DNA of 64,000 bases from Molanna angustata (lineage: Eukaryota; Arthropoda; Insecta; Trichoptera; Molannidae), in the NCBI GenBank assembly GCA_963576475.1, contig OY754975.1, positions 21,571,169-21,635,168 of the forward strand. The letters are read 5' to 3'. The position numbers and the translations under genes were made by a program. Every line of letters begins with the position of its first letter. The stretch's first letter is position 1. Below, piece after piece: positions 40,951-52,574 of the stretch. The notes beneath the pieces are model-generated. The model searched no databases and was not told the origin of the DNA. It was given only the letters and a program-made list of their open reading frames with translations.

Positions 40951-41815
40951 CGTAGGTATGTATGTCAAGATATGATAGTATGGGGGTCAATCTTTTTTCC
41001 TACCCAGAATATGAAAACAAGATGATAGTATGTATGTATTTTTGAGGATAAAGTATCAAACTATTGTGCCCCCGTAGATATTGTGTAGTATATACTGCCT
41101 TACAAATTGTATAAAGCGATGTCGTCACTAAATTCAATTTATATAAAAATTGTTAGTAAAAGTTTGAAATGTACCACTACAATGTTATTATTTTTTAGAG
41201 CAAATAAAATGATCTAGTTGGGGTGTTTTGGCTTTTTTCGATATTTTTAAAAACTTTGGAAATATAAGCAGTTAGGTACACATAAATTTATCATAAATTA
41301 AATGTTTTTCTTAGTAAAAAACATGTTTGAGAAACTATGGAATTTCAATGAAAAAATGAATTTGAGATTATGTATTTGTCTATATTTATACCAATTTTCA
41401 GAGTTCTAGCTTATACGGTTTTTGAGTTAATATATGAAAAAAATAAAATTTCAAAAGTTGATAACCCCTAACTGAAACAAAAATTAAATATTCTGAATTT
41501 AAAAGTTTTGTAGGCTCATACCTTACTATCAATATATTCTGAAATTTTGGGCTCTGTAAATTGAGCGGATCAAAAGTTATTAGGGGGGGGACACACAGAC
41601 ACACACACACACACATAGACACATTAAATGATCTACTCCGAGAACATAAAATATATGTTGCGAAGCCTCTAAGTTGGTGTTTTTTGACTTCAAAGTTGGA
41701 AAAACCGTGAAAAATATAGACCCTACATATAAATCTCGCGTATCCTGGCTTGATACTTTGTCGATATGTTAAGAGAACAAATTTCTCTTGAACAAATCCA
41801 CAGTTGGATTTTATA
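40950..41815 (+). repeat. Dispersed repeat A (about 0.9 kb), copy upstream of DCP1
   Basis: Shared with 62990-63960 (inverted, most complete), 38650-39080 (+) and 30840-31145 (+, partial). Landmarks are GCCTCTAAGTTGGTGTTTTT, TGGCTTGATACTTTGTCGA, TTCTGAAATTTTGGGCTCTG, a GGGGGG plus (AC)n stretch and a TATGTATGTA end. There is no long open frame. It ends about 230 bp upstream of the DCP1 start. Confidence 0.8.
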
Positions 41816-42042
41816 TGTGAATGCATCTTTATAACGAAAAGAAACTTCTTGAACAGTGTTGTCAGTTTACAACTCTTAAAAGTAATAATATTATTAACAA
41901 AGACGCGGCTTGTACGACTGCTATCGTTCAATCTGTTGTCTATGGATTTTTACGTTTTGTCAGAAGTGATTTTTTTTACGAGATATTTGAAGATTTTGGC
42001 AAATTTTAAAGGTTGTGTATGATTGTGAACTCAAAAAATAAA

Positions 42043-43383
42043 ATGGCCGACAATGTTGAGTTGCGTATGAATGTGGCAGCATTGAAAAGATTTGATCCTT
42101 ACGCTCGCGACATTGTGGACAGCGCGACCCACGTAGCTCTCTATACTTTTGAAGAAAACGAATGGGAGAAGACCAGCATAGAGGGAGCACTCTTTGTGTA
42201 TAGTAGAAACGGGAAGCCTTATCACAGTATGCTGATTATGAATAGGCTCAATACTAATAATCTCATAGAACCCGTAACAGAAGGTTTAGAATTACAAGTG
42301 CAAGAGCCTTTCCTATTATATCGTAATTCCAAGCGACGTATATACGGCATCTGGTTCTACGATAAGGAAGAGTGCGTCAGAGTGGCCGCTAGGATTAATA
42401 ATCTTTCCAAGGAGTCCACAAACAACAATAATATCTCTAGTACAGACAAAATGGCGAAAAACAAGCCAACACAGAATATAAGTGCTCCCGGAGGCTCCGT
42501 TGACATATTTAGCATGTTGAGCAAGGCTCAGGATGACTATAATACCACTAAGGGACTCGCAGGGAAATCAGACGGAACTTCACACGTCCCCAGAGCTCCT
42601 GATGTCACTTCACAGAGTGTCATGGACTTCTTCGCTAAGGCGGGCGGAGGAGGGGTGCAGCTGCCCACCGGACCGCCTCCTCAAGCGGCGGCCGCTCTAT
42701 TTGGTGTGCCGCGGCCTCCAGCGGCCGACACAAGGGAAGGTCCTATGTTATTACAACGACTCATGAGTAATCCCGTGCACAGTGTGGAACACATTGAGAA
42801 GCAACAGCGGTCCGTTACACCCGGTGATCCTCCGACACCCCACGAAAACAACACAAAGCGGGCAACCGCTACAAATTTAAAGATGAAATCCCTTCCGGGA
42901 GATTCCAAACGTAAAAATACTCAGGGCAAATCGGACAGTGTTAAAAATCAGACTCAAAATAGAATTTTACAAAAAATAGTCTCTAATTCAGTAGACGGGG
43001 CTGGAGAAACAAATGGACAAAACGTATTGGAGAATGACTTGGGTTACCTGAGAGTGTCTTCTCCCAAGGCGGTGTCCCCTCTGGCCAACTTCCTGAACCA
43101 GGCTCGAGGGGCGGAAGAAGGCGCTCCTCCCGAGACCCCCCAGAAGCCAGCCCTGATGCCTCCGACAATGTTCACATCGTCAGCCAGTAAGGCGGGGGTG
43201 GATCGCCCGGCGCTGGACACGGGTCTCACACCTATCCGATGCGGGGATCAAGATCCGCGCCCCGAACCTCTCACCAGGAACCAACTACTCCAAGCTTTCA
43301 ATTATTTGATCAAAAACGACGCAGATTTTATGAATAAACTACATGAGGCGTATGTGAAATCTTTCTCTGAACTGGTCTCATAG
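42043..43383 (+). CDS. DCP1: mRNA-decapping enzyme 1 (DCP1), single exon
   Basis: DCP1 activates the DCP2 pyrophosphatase that removes the 5' cap from mRNA, and it concentrates in cytoplasmic P-bodies. The 446-residue frame starts MADNVELRMNVAALKRFDPY; another ATG lies 10 codons upstream, but the one at 42043 (AAAATGG) fits family starts. Residues about 1-125 form the EVH1-like domain: VALYTF, WEKTSIEGALFVYSR, NRLNTNNLIEPV, EPFLLYRNSKRRIYGIWFYD. SVDIFSMLSKAQDDYN (about 152) and SVMDFFAKA (about 192) are short helical motifs in a disordered middle region. Residues about 407-446 (LTRNQLLQAFNYLIKNDADF and following) match the C-terminal trimerisation domain. It is unusual in having no intron and a transposon-filled upstream region. 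It is read away from Gart. Confidence 0.95.
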   Translation: MADNVELRMNVAALKRFDPYARDIVDSATHVALYTFEENEWEKTSIEGALFVYSRNGKPYHSMLIMNRLNTNNLIEPVTEGLELQVQEPFLLYRNSKRRIYGIWFYDKEECVRVAARINNLSKESTNNNNISSTDKMAKNKPTQNISAPGGSVDIFSMLSKAQDDYNTTKGLAGKSDGTSHVPRAPDVTSQSVMDFFAKAGGGGVQLPTGPPPQAAAALFGVPRPPAADTREGPMLLQRLMSNPVHSVEHIEKQQRSVTPGDPPTPHENNTKRATATNLKMKSLPGDSKRKNTQGKSDSVKNQTQNRILQKIVSNSVDGAGETNGQNVLENDLGYLRVSSPKAVSPLANFLNQARGAEEGAPPETPQKPALMPPTMFTSSASKAGVDRPALDTGLTPIRCGDQDPRPEPLTRNQLLQAFNYLIKNDADFMNKLHEAYVKSFSELVS

Positions 43384-43740
43384 GATGAAAGAAGCAGCTC
43401 CGTACTATAGATGACGATGATGACTGAATCTCGATGATTCATTAGATCTTTGATTCTTGATACGGGAATAAGGATCATGTAGAGTTTGACTGTAATGTCA
43501 GTGGATCCCCCATCCCAGGTTATATTGGACAGACAATTATTACAAGTTTATATTGTTTATTGTGTTACGATTTATGATGGTGAATGAGATAACTGGACCG
43601 TTCCATTTTAATGTTTACATCTTGTGATATTTTTACTTAACTTTGTGTACGAGGTTTAAGTTATTCCGATCTGATCGATGATTTGTAGCTCTTTATTTTG
43701 TGATCTTACACTGAATGGTTGACATTAATGATAAGCAGAA

Positions 43741-43746
43741 AATAAA
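43741..43746 (+). terminator. DCP1: Candidate DCP1 polyadenylation signal
   Basis: AATAAA lies 358 bases after the DCP1 stop and is followed by a T-rich stretch (GATTTTTTTC). It is the first canonical hexamer downstream that I see. No genomic poly(A) tract marks a retrocopy end here. Confidence 0.45.
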
Positions 43747-44424
43747 TCTCTTGAGATTTTTTTCATCTATATTATTGTATGTATATATCGTATATCACAA
43801 TCTTGAAAATATACAGAACATGAGAATGTATTATTTATTTTAATAGATTGAAATCCTTATAATACTTATTTGTGTAAAAATGTATCAAAAATATTATATA
43901 ACAATTTGTATACAAACAATTTATATTTGACATTTTTTTCAAAATGTATAAGATCTAAAAAAGAAGTTTTTTTATGTTGCATTATATTTATTTTTCATTA
44001 GATTCAACGATGAGTTGTACAACATTTAAAAAGCTCCCAAACTTTCTGAACATACAAGGCTAAGCAGGCTGAGATAGACCGGGCAAGTTCAGAGAAGGTC
44101 GCAGCAAGTGACAGGAGGTTGGAGGAGGAAGTTGCTAGAGGCCAAGGCTCAATATGGGTTCTAGGGCCATTGAATAATATATATTTTTCCCTTGTATATA
44201 CAGTGCACATTCTTGTACCTTTATTGGTATCGGATTAGCAGAAAATTTGGATTAAAAATGTAGGTAAGGATGAGTACAGTAAAATTGTAAGTATAAAAAC
44301 AGATTATTTTTATGAATGTTTTTTGAAATAATCCATAGTGCTGGATTACTGAATGTGCCGTATTAGCGAAATCGTACTGTTTTAAAATATAAACTATTTT
44401 GGTTTAAAAAATTGTAGCATGTAG

Positions 44425-44640
44425 TCCTTTGAATTATATCTTTATTCCTGTAGGTTTCTCAAAGCATAAGCAATATGATCATCATTATTATTATTATCGT
44501 TTGGCAACTGAAGTTTAATAAATTGTTATGTCTCCTTTGAATTATATCTTTATTCCTGTAGGTTTCTCAAAGCATAAGCAATATGATCATCATTATTATT
44601 ATTATCGTTTGGCAACTGAAGTTTAATAAATTGTTATGTC
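44425..44640. repeat. Tandem duplication, 108 bp x 2
   Basis: Two adjacent, practically identical 108-bp copies containing AAGCATAAGCAATATGATCA and an ATT microsatellite. A third partial start (CTCTTTGAAGG) follows. It lies downstream of DCP1. Confidence 0.88.
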
Positions 44641-44819
44641 TCTTTGAAGGTGTCTGTCGAGGGTTTTCCACCAATAAGTGTCTGTCAATGGAAGGCGTGA
44701 TTTCTAATATAAAAAAAACACTTCATACCGATTTTAATACCAATTTTCAACACTTCAACACCACTACTCAGTGTTCATATCATTCAATCGTTGTTGCCTG
44801 ATGTAGTATCCATTTACAG

Positions 44820-45300
44820 AAAAAAGAAACGAGTGGGTTGTGGCCAACGCTAAACTGCTCACTAACAAGTTACTCCATAAAGTATTCAAATTTTGTATGG
44901 AAAATTTTCAGCATTTTCATGAAATGAGTTGGTTCAATTATTTTTTATTTAAACATTTTACTATGAAAACTTGATAATTCTTCAATGCCATTTTATGTAT
45001 TTGATGTGCCTTTTTACCAATTTGAATATAAAAATTTCATATATTAAGTTTCCTGAGCTTGGGGTCACTTTGAAATATTTGATACTTAAAAAAATTGAGA
45101 AGCACTATTCAGATATTTTTCAAAATCTAATGGGGTCTAAGCGAGTATTAGATATAAAGTATAATGAACACGCCATACATAGCACACACACAGATACATT
45201 GTGATGAAACTTTCAGAATGCAATTTCAGCATGTTACTAGTTGATAATCTGCAATTTAAAAAATATCCTTATAAATTGCAAAATCATAACTCTTCACTAG
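44820..45300 (+). repeat. Dispersed repeat B, copy downstream of DCP1
   Basis: Matches 4740-5290 inverted (CTTGATAATTCTTCAATGCC, AATGGGGTCTAAGCGAGTAT). A roughly 35-bp end of it recurs at 54441-54475. Confidence 0.75.
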
Positions 45301-45609
45301 TCTATACTATGACTTAAGTCTAAGTATATATTTTGTATGGGCCACTATACTAATTGATGTAAGACGAGAATCGCAAGCTCTTATACTATTATAATTTTGT
45401 AGTGTTCTTGCTATAAACTTTTCACTCATCCAGCACTTTGTGACTAAAAGTCAAAGTTAAATCAAATTTGTCTAAGAATATTAAAAGTCAATATTATTAA
45501 TATACATATTTTAATTGATAGACATCATAAGAAATGTAATGCATTTCGAAACAGTGAAACTGTAAATGTGAATGCCAACATCAATATTACATAAAAAAGT
45601 GTATGTATC

Positions 45610-45830
45610 CGACTGCCTTGGCACAGTTGGTAAGCCATTTGGTTCCTGTGCGGGCGTCCTGGGTTCGATTCCCAGCAGAGAAATTTATTTCTCATGCAAA
45701 TATTGCTTCTCTGGGCTGGAAACGCTGGTTAGTTGGAAGAAATTGCCATACGGTAATAAACTCGCCACTTGCGCAGGGTGCAAGGAAGTGTTCATTATTT
45801 ATTATTATTTATCTATATCATATTACAAAT
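45610..45830 (+). mobile_element. SINE-C, tRNA-derived
   Basis: Head CCTTGGCACAGTTGGTAAGC with B-box GGGTTCGATTCCC. The body contains GGAAGAAATTGCCATACGGT and the tail is (ATT)n. Other copies are at about 19975-20172 (-), 35163-35345 (-) and 18895-19030 (-, degraded). Confidence 0.78.
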
Positions 45831-46516
45831 TGAATAAAATTAAAACATAAAATATTAAAGCAAAAGATAAGTATGGGGTTAAAAGTTATAGTTTACTCTC
45901 TTCTACATAGTGTTTGTCCGATACTAATATTCATTCCTTTACATTAGTTTTAAAGGAACGCCTATTTTCCTATTTATATTGTTTTTAATATTTTGGTGTA
46001 CAATTGTTGAAAACATCTATTCTTTTTAGGGCATTCTGTTTATATAGATAAATTGGAGATTAAAAATATTTTAGGTACTCTTGAGCTTCTTACGTCAGCT
46101 TCTTTAGGTCATTAATATATTGATCTTTGATTCACTTTCTGAGTTTTTGCGAATGAAAATCTTGTTGTGCTTGAATCATAGGTACATACTTATAATTCAT
46201 CTTTTTGGCCCATTGTTTAGTTTTCCACAAAAGTGCAGTTGGGGATTTTCGAGCAGTGCATCAAGTCCTGTAATCTTAATGCAATTCTCACTCATAACAT
46301 ATTGTTCTAAATCAGCTACTTGAATCTCGAGTTTATTTATTTATAAATCTTTTATCAATTTTTCACTCTCTAGGTATTCCATATTTTTTTATTGCTTGTC
46401 ATTTCATCGTATTGTTTGTTAATAAATTCAAAGTTTTTTATTACTTCATTCAGCTCAATCTTCTCAAAGACTTGCTGCTTCATTTTGTTGAGCTTTATAT
46501 CAAAATATTTCATAAT

Positions 46517-46740
46517 TCTTCATGGCTCAGTTGGTTAGGTATCTGACTGCTGATCCAAAGGTCCCGGGTTCGATCCCCAGTGGAGACACAGTTTTTAATT
46601 GTGTTTTCGGTTTGGATCTGTGAGACGATTAATATCGTAAGTCTCCAGAATGTGGCAACTTGTTATTGGGTGCGTGTTAAATTAATATTCGACATAGTAC
46701 CTGTTAGTTGCCCGAGAAGCAATATTAAATAAATAAATAA
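46517..46740 (+). mobile_element. SINE-B, tRNA-derived
   Basis: The tRNA-like head GGCTCAGTTGGTTAGGTATC and CGGGTTCGATCCC (A and B boxes) are followed by a body containing AATGTGGCAACTTGTTATTG and a (TAAA)n tail. A second copy is at 32195-32445 (+) and a partial copy at 25143-25230 (+). Confidence 0.8.
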
Positions 46741-49700
46741 TTTGATCATCAGATTCCATAGTTTTAGCTCGTTTGTACAGGATTATTAGACATTTTTGGA
46801 TAGTGTTAATAACAGATATCAAAAATGTGGCTGGTATAACAGTATATGAATATAATTTATCTATACTTAAGTTATTTGTTTATTTATGGATGGATCCGCT
46901 ATCGCCCCTATGGAAAACTCCAGTGCCCACTGGGGGTCATTATTGCTCTTGTTGGGAATCTTTGTTTTAAATCGATGAAACAAAAAATTCAAATATTTTT
47001 TATTTGGAGCATAAAAATCCATGTTACAATTTTTTTTTTAACCTTTCAGCAGCAGTGAGTGGTCTGTGGGTCCGCAGCGAACTTATTTTACTGATTATGC
47101 GCTAACTATTTACAATAGATAATTGCGCTTCCGTGATATCCTCAGAAAAAAAAGCGTTTTTTATTATATGCTATATACAATATCATGAAATATTCAGTCG
47201 TCTTCTAAACCAGATGCCTAAAGTTGCAGAATCACCGACCGTGCGCGACTGCTTTTGTTCGGTACAAGGGTGCGACTACTGGAAGTTTAAGAGTTACTGA
47301 CAGATATTTTGAATTATGGCGTCACTGTGCAGAACACAAATTTTGGAGTTTTTCAGCTTCAGTCAAAAAAAGCGCCATTGGCTTTTAAATCTAGTCCTTT
47401 TGTTACATGTAATAATTTAATTTTAAAAAAAACTGAGTTGATGAGTTTTTTAAGAGTTTAAATAATGAAATTAAGCCAGTTTTTAGCGGTTGATAGAAAA
47501 TTACAGCAGCTTATTTTTGGCTGAAGCTGAACTTCACTTCAAAAGGAGTTTTTCAATGTCGTTCAGACTGCAGTTAGAATAATTCTTTACCATGTCAACT
47601 AATTTTTTGTAGTGTTTTTTTTTATTTGGAAGATTATATTGTGTTATTGTTCGGACATTACAATTTTAATTTACAAATTTGTCTGTTATATTGTCCTTTT
47701 TGAAATAGTCCTATAGTCAACGAGTCATTTTGGTGATTCTTTCCAGCCAGGGTTAGTGTATTTTTGAAAAAGCATAATAAATTTCCATTTCATATAGCAG
47801 TTTTTAAAAACACGCAATTCTCATGCATGATTTTTAAAGTTAACCTTTTCCGTTCTTTTCTTCATCATTACATCCGTTTCATATTTCATATATATTATCT
47901 CTTTGTACAGCACCATGGTAGAAAAAATTCTTTGCTTGTAAAATTGTACAAATTATGAGGGACGTGAACAAAAAGGGAGGTGTATATTTGCATAATATTC
48001 TTTATTCACAATGTATAAATAGTTTAAGATAACATCTTAACAAATTAAATAATTTTTCAGTAGAAAAACAAACATTCCTAAAACATTAAATAAACCTAAT
48101 ATATTTACAAAAATGAGCTCATCAACTTTAACAATAGAATGGAACAGATCATATTGTAAATTATGTTATTATAAAAAAAGTTTCGGTAAGACTAAATACA
48201 ATATTTTTTTTGTAAATAGCATTGGTAGCACCGTATTACAGAGGAATTCAAGGGGAAAAAAGTATTGGAAATATAATCTAGTGTTCTATAAGTAAGATAT
48301 ACATAAAACAATGTCTTAAAATAATTAGGTAGAAATCATACATAGAATGAAAGGATATATATTAAAAACCAATGTTGCTCTGATACCAAAATGCTTTGGT
48401 TATTTTATAATTTTAAAGAATGTAATCAAACTCTGTGAGACATTGTTTTAAGTATTTCGAAAGGATACGGCACACTATGAATCGTTATGTTATAACAAAA
48501 TAGATAACTATTATATAGGTTTAGGCACTGAATATTTTCAATTGGCATTTTATTCATAAGATTTATTTGACATAAATTTAGTAATGTAGGACACGCACTA
48601 ATAAAACTCATATTTTAGACATATCTTCTTATGCAATGTAATATTTATAAATAAATAATTAAAAAAAAATATTATTGTAGAATATGAAATATTAAATTGA
48701 AAATCATACATATCAGAAGGTCATGCTTATTTTGAAGTTATAAATTGAAATTATGATTTTTTACTGATTTGGGAAATTAAATAGAATAAAATAGAACATA
48801 CGACAGATATATCTGGTTTATTTTATTAAAATAATAGATGCCAACCATTTTGAGACTTAAACAACAGACTATACAGGACGAAATAATATTTTATAATATA
48901 TATAATGACAATATTTTAAAATAATGATAAATACATATTTACATGTGATAAAGAAAGGGCAGTATAATTTGGTCCCGACAAATAATCAAGTCGGGATAGT
49001 TTACTCGTACGAGTAAACAGATTTGAGATCATTATGGACCACTTCTTTCCTTCGAGCGAGATTCTTATGTAAGAAGCCATATTTCAACACACTTTAAAAA
49101 ATATATATATTACAACAGTCTATAATTATATGTAAAAAGAAGGCTCAAGTATACCTAGTTTTAAATACGAACAGTAAATTACTAGATTAATAGATTTTTT
49201 GCACACTGAAGAAGTACAGTAACGGATTTTATATGAGGCGTCCGTATTTCAATAGAAAAGACTTGATTCAGAAACTTTAAGAGACAGAATTCTATAATTT
49301 TAAATCCATATATATTATGTAGTATATAAAAAAAAAATGTTTGAGTAACTATTTTTTTTAGCTAAATTTAAGCTTACTTTACATTTTCAAATCAATCCTT
49401 TCAGAGGTTTTACGGTTTGAAAATTATAAAAAAAAGAAATATGAATTTTGTTACACTATATGTTGGAAAAGTAAATTTTTAACATTTTGTGTTATATTGG
49501 TATGAATTTAATGGTTTCCACAGATTAAATAGATCCAATAACAATTCTTAAATAACTGTTTTAAAATAACATATACTTAAATTTACTTTAAGGGCACACA
49601 TCATAGAGGCAAAGGTCCACACACGGTAGCTGAACATACAACACGATAAAAACTTTAAAAAATATATATGTCATATTTAATTTCAGAATTATTCTAATTA

Positions 49701-51998
49701 GTAATTGTTTCAGTTTATTGTCAATGTCGTTTATAGAATAAGACAACGTGTCTATTTAAATAACTATCATTTCAAATACACTAGAGATAATAATGGCATA
49801 GTAAATGTATACTATATTTTCCAAAAACAAACACCACATAAATATTTATCTACGTAGTTAATATCATTTTTCTATGGTTAAAATATTGTGTATAAATTTA
49901 TTTATCACAAAGCGATACAACTTTAATTGTTTAAACATATAATTTTGTATAAAATGTATGTATTAATAATTTCAAAGCAGTAAATCTAATACAAACAAAG
50001 TTGTATGTAAATAATGAATTATATTTTAAATATATGTAGTACTATTTTACAAATATATCTTTATATTAATATTTCTGAGTAAAATTTAAAATACACCGCA
50101 TTATATTATATTTGCGGCAGTAAATAATCTAAATTCATTATTTAATATTGTAGAATCAGGATTAATTTAATTTTTTTCACTAATGGTATATTTTGTGGTG
50201 TTGTCTCGCTCGCTAAATTATTTGTAATTTATCTCTTAAGTATACATATATTTTTCATTGTTAAAAAGTAGGCACTATGTTCAATATTTAGGCAGAAGTA
50301 TAATAATAGTCGTATCACACTCGTCCTAAACATTAGCCATGAAGCAGTATTCGGAATACATGAATGTTTGAAATATGTCATCAAAAACACAAATTAAAAG
50401 TTTGTAATAAATATATAAAGTAGAAATTGTTATATTTCTGTGAAAATTTCACAGATTGCGACTAGTAGTATTAAATATAGTTCTGCAACAAGGTTGTAAT
50501 GATGAAAAAAAAAATGAATTCTGCACATATATTTTTCTGAAATACAATTTTATCAGTAGATCAGTTTGCAGGACAGCAAAATGTGCATATTGAACTTCAC
50601 AGCTAATGTTTAAAGAGGACTATGATTATACACATATAATTAATATAATATTTGTGTATATACCTATAACTTTAATATAATATGTAACTATCTAATTATA
50701 TAAAAAGCTCATTGTGTACATTCTGTCACAATAATATTTATATCAAAGGTAATATAATATTCTCACTAAAAATTCTTATGGTAAGTACTGTATTTATTTA
50801 TTTCTAAGAAATCTCAAATACGGTTACAATAATTTTATCCCATCTAGTGAAAGTTATAAAAATAATAAAACAATTATACATAAAAATATCAGTATGAAAA
50901 AACTAAGAACATGAAATATTTTGAGACAGCTTGTTATTTACAGAAAAAGAAATAGATAATAATATTTATCTGTATATGTTTTAAACCATATATTTAATAA
51001 TTATTATCGTTTACGATTGAATTTCCACAAGATAAAAAGAGTAAAAATACATGTTTTCATGGCTCATTGTGTTTTTATAATACAAAATATATACAAATAA
51101 GTGTCTTTAAAAAATAATATTTACAAAAATATAAAAACCCATATATATATTTAATATTATATAGTTTCAAGCATAACAATTTTATCAGTCGTTTTTTTTT
51201 TATTATATCCTAACCAATTAGTATAACTCAATATTTATAATTTGTTAAAACGTCACATTTGAAGTGTGGTAACATTTGGCAAATATTTACGCTTTAATCA
51301 ACTTTCATTAAAATCCCGATTGATTTTTAAGTCTTATTTGAATTTGAAAACAGAACATACATATCTGGAAAATGATTTTTAAACATTTTTAAAGAAGGTA
51401 ATTAAACAAACTACTAGTAAAATTTTATTGTTGGATTGACCATTACAGTAAAATGTAGTATATTAATATTGTCAATTGATTGAATTGTTCAAGACTTTTA
51501 AAGTATTTTCAATACATTTTGTAATTTTTATGTACGTATTTCTATGGTCAGACACCAAAAAGTCAACAAATACAGTCCATATATTTACCATTCCAAATTC
51601 AAGACTGTCAATTTTTAAAAATACAGAAATAATACATGGTAGAATTTTTTTTATCTAAATCAAGAATTTGCTAAAAAAACATTATATTTTTTATTATGAA
51701 TAAATAAATAGAATTATCTGCAAAATTTCCAATTAGATAGTGTTACCTGTTCCAGTACCAATTTTAGACAGTAAAAAAAGAAGATTCCTGATAATGTACC
51801 TAATAGTCTTGTATTTGTGTTGTGGTATATCACATATGTTTTCAAAAATAATCAGAGAGAAATCCATGTAAGTTATTCCTAAGCGTCATGGAACTATCAA
51901 AGACACAACATATTGTATCAAATCATTGTGATGTAGATTATAATAATTACATGTAAAACAGACTAAAAACTCCACAAAGTCTATAGAGGTTCATCGAA
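46741..51998. other. Long AT-rich stretch, probably intergenic plus BAMBI 3' UTR
   Basis: No open frame of significance. Repeat density drops between 48.0 and 52.0 kb, and AATAAA (minus) at 48001-48006 could end a long BAMBI UTR. Two short palindromes lie at 48973-48996 and 48999-49018. Confidence 0.45.
51689..51694 (-). terminator. Bambi: Candidate BAMBI polyadenylation signal
   Basis: AATAAA on the minus strand (TTTATT on plus) about 385 bases past the BAMBI stop. Another strong candidate is at 48001-48006, which would give a roughly 4-kb UTR. The sequence alone cannot choose between them. Confidence 0.3.
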
Positions 51999-52078
51999 AT
52001 CACAGCAATTCAGGCGAAGCACGACAGTCTCCGACTGACGCATAGTAAAAGGGGGTTGTCTCGCTCCTTGGGGATATC

Positions 52079-52574
52079 TTATCGCGGACAGTTGTTGATA
52101 TTTGAGGCCGCTTGTCCCCAACAGAGGATGGCCTCTTTATCGTAGAGTTTGTCGTCGGGTGGGAGACGTTGCTTTTCGTACAATTTGGTATTGGCGCTCG
52201 ATGAGGTGGACTCTTCTTGTTGAGACGGAGCAATGTTTATATTGATGTCTCTGTTAGTTGTTTCCAAGTTAGTTGGTTTGTGTGATTGACTAGATTGGTT
52301 GACTTGGGATTGCGGACAGTGCTGCATTATTATGTAGGCGTCCACGGCTGAGCCCTGGTCCATTGTGGCCAGGTTCAACTTTGTGTTGGTTTCGTTTTTA
52401 GCGGCTATGATGTACCTCTCTCCGCCTCCCTGGTGCAAAGGGTTGGAGTGGCTGAGGAGGAGGGGAGCGTGCGGTGGAGGAAAGTGGTCAGATGCCATCC
52501 TGTGCATTGGAAGCTTCTTCATCAGCGGCTGCTCCATCTGACCCTGCCCTGGCACATGATGGATGTAAGCAGCA
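52079..52574 (-). CDS. Bambi: BAMBI terminal exon: intracellular tail
   Basis: Acceptor ATCTTCTAG|TGCTGC; TAA at 52079-52081. The roughly 164-residue tail is low complexity (Gln, Asn, Ser, Thr) and longer than the vertebrate tail. It closes with LPPDDKLYDKEAILCWGQAA, which aligns by eye with the vertebrate C-terminal NDKILSLVHWG block. Much of the middle shows no motif I recognise. Confidence 0.82.

Larger units (their letters stand above)
43750..46510. other. Region between DCP1 and BAMBI, proximal part
   Basis: AT-rich. It holds the 108-bp tandem duplication, dispersed repeat B and SINE-C. A slightly GC-richer patch at 44020-44170 has a short minus-strand frame without recognisable domains. 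Confidence 0.5.

Noticed and set aside
40577..40975. 132-residue plus-strand frame as a gene
   Set aside because: Same repeat family as the 37-kb core, open on both strands, with no family signature.
47036..47290. TTAACCTTTCAGCAGCAG start suggesting another piggyBac-like element
   Set aside because: I could not find a matching inverted end or second TTAA at a plausible distance.
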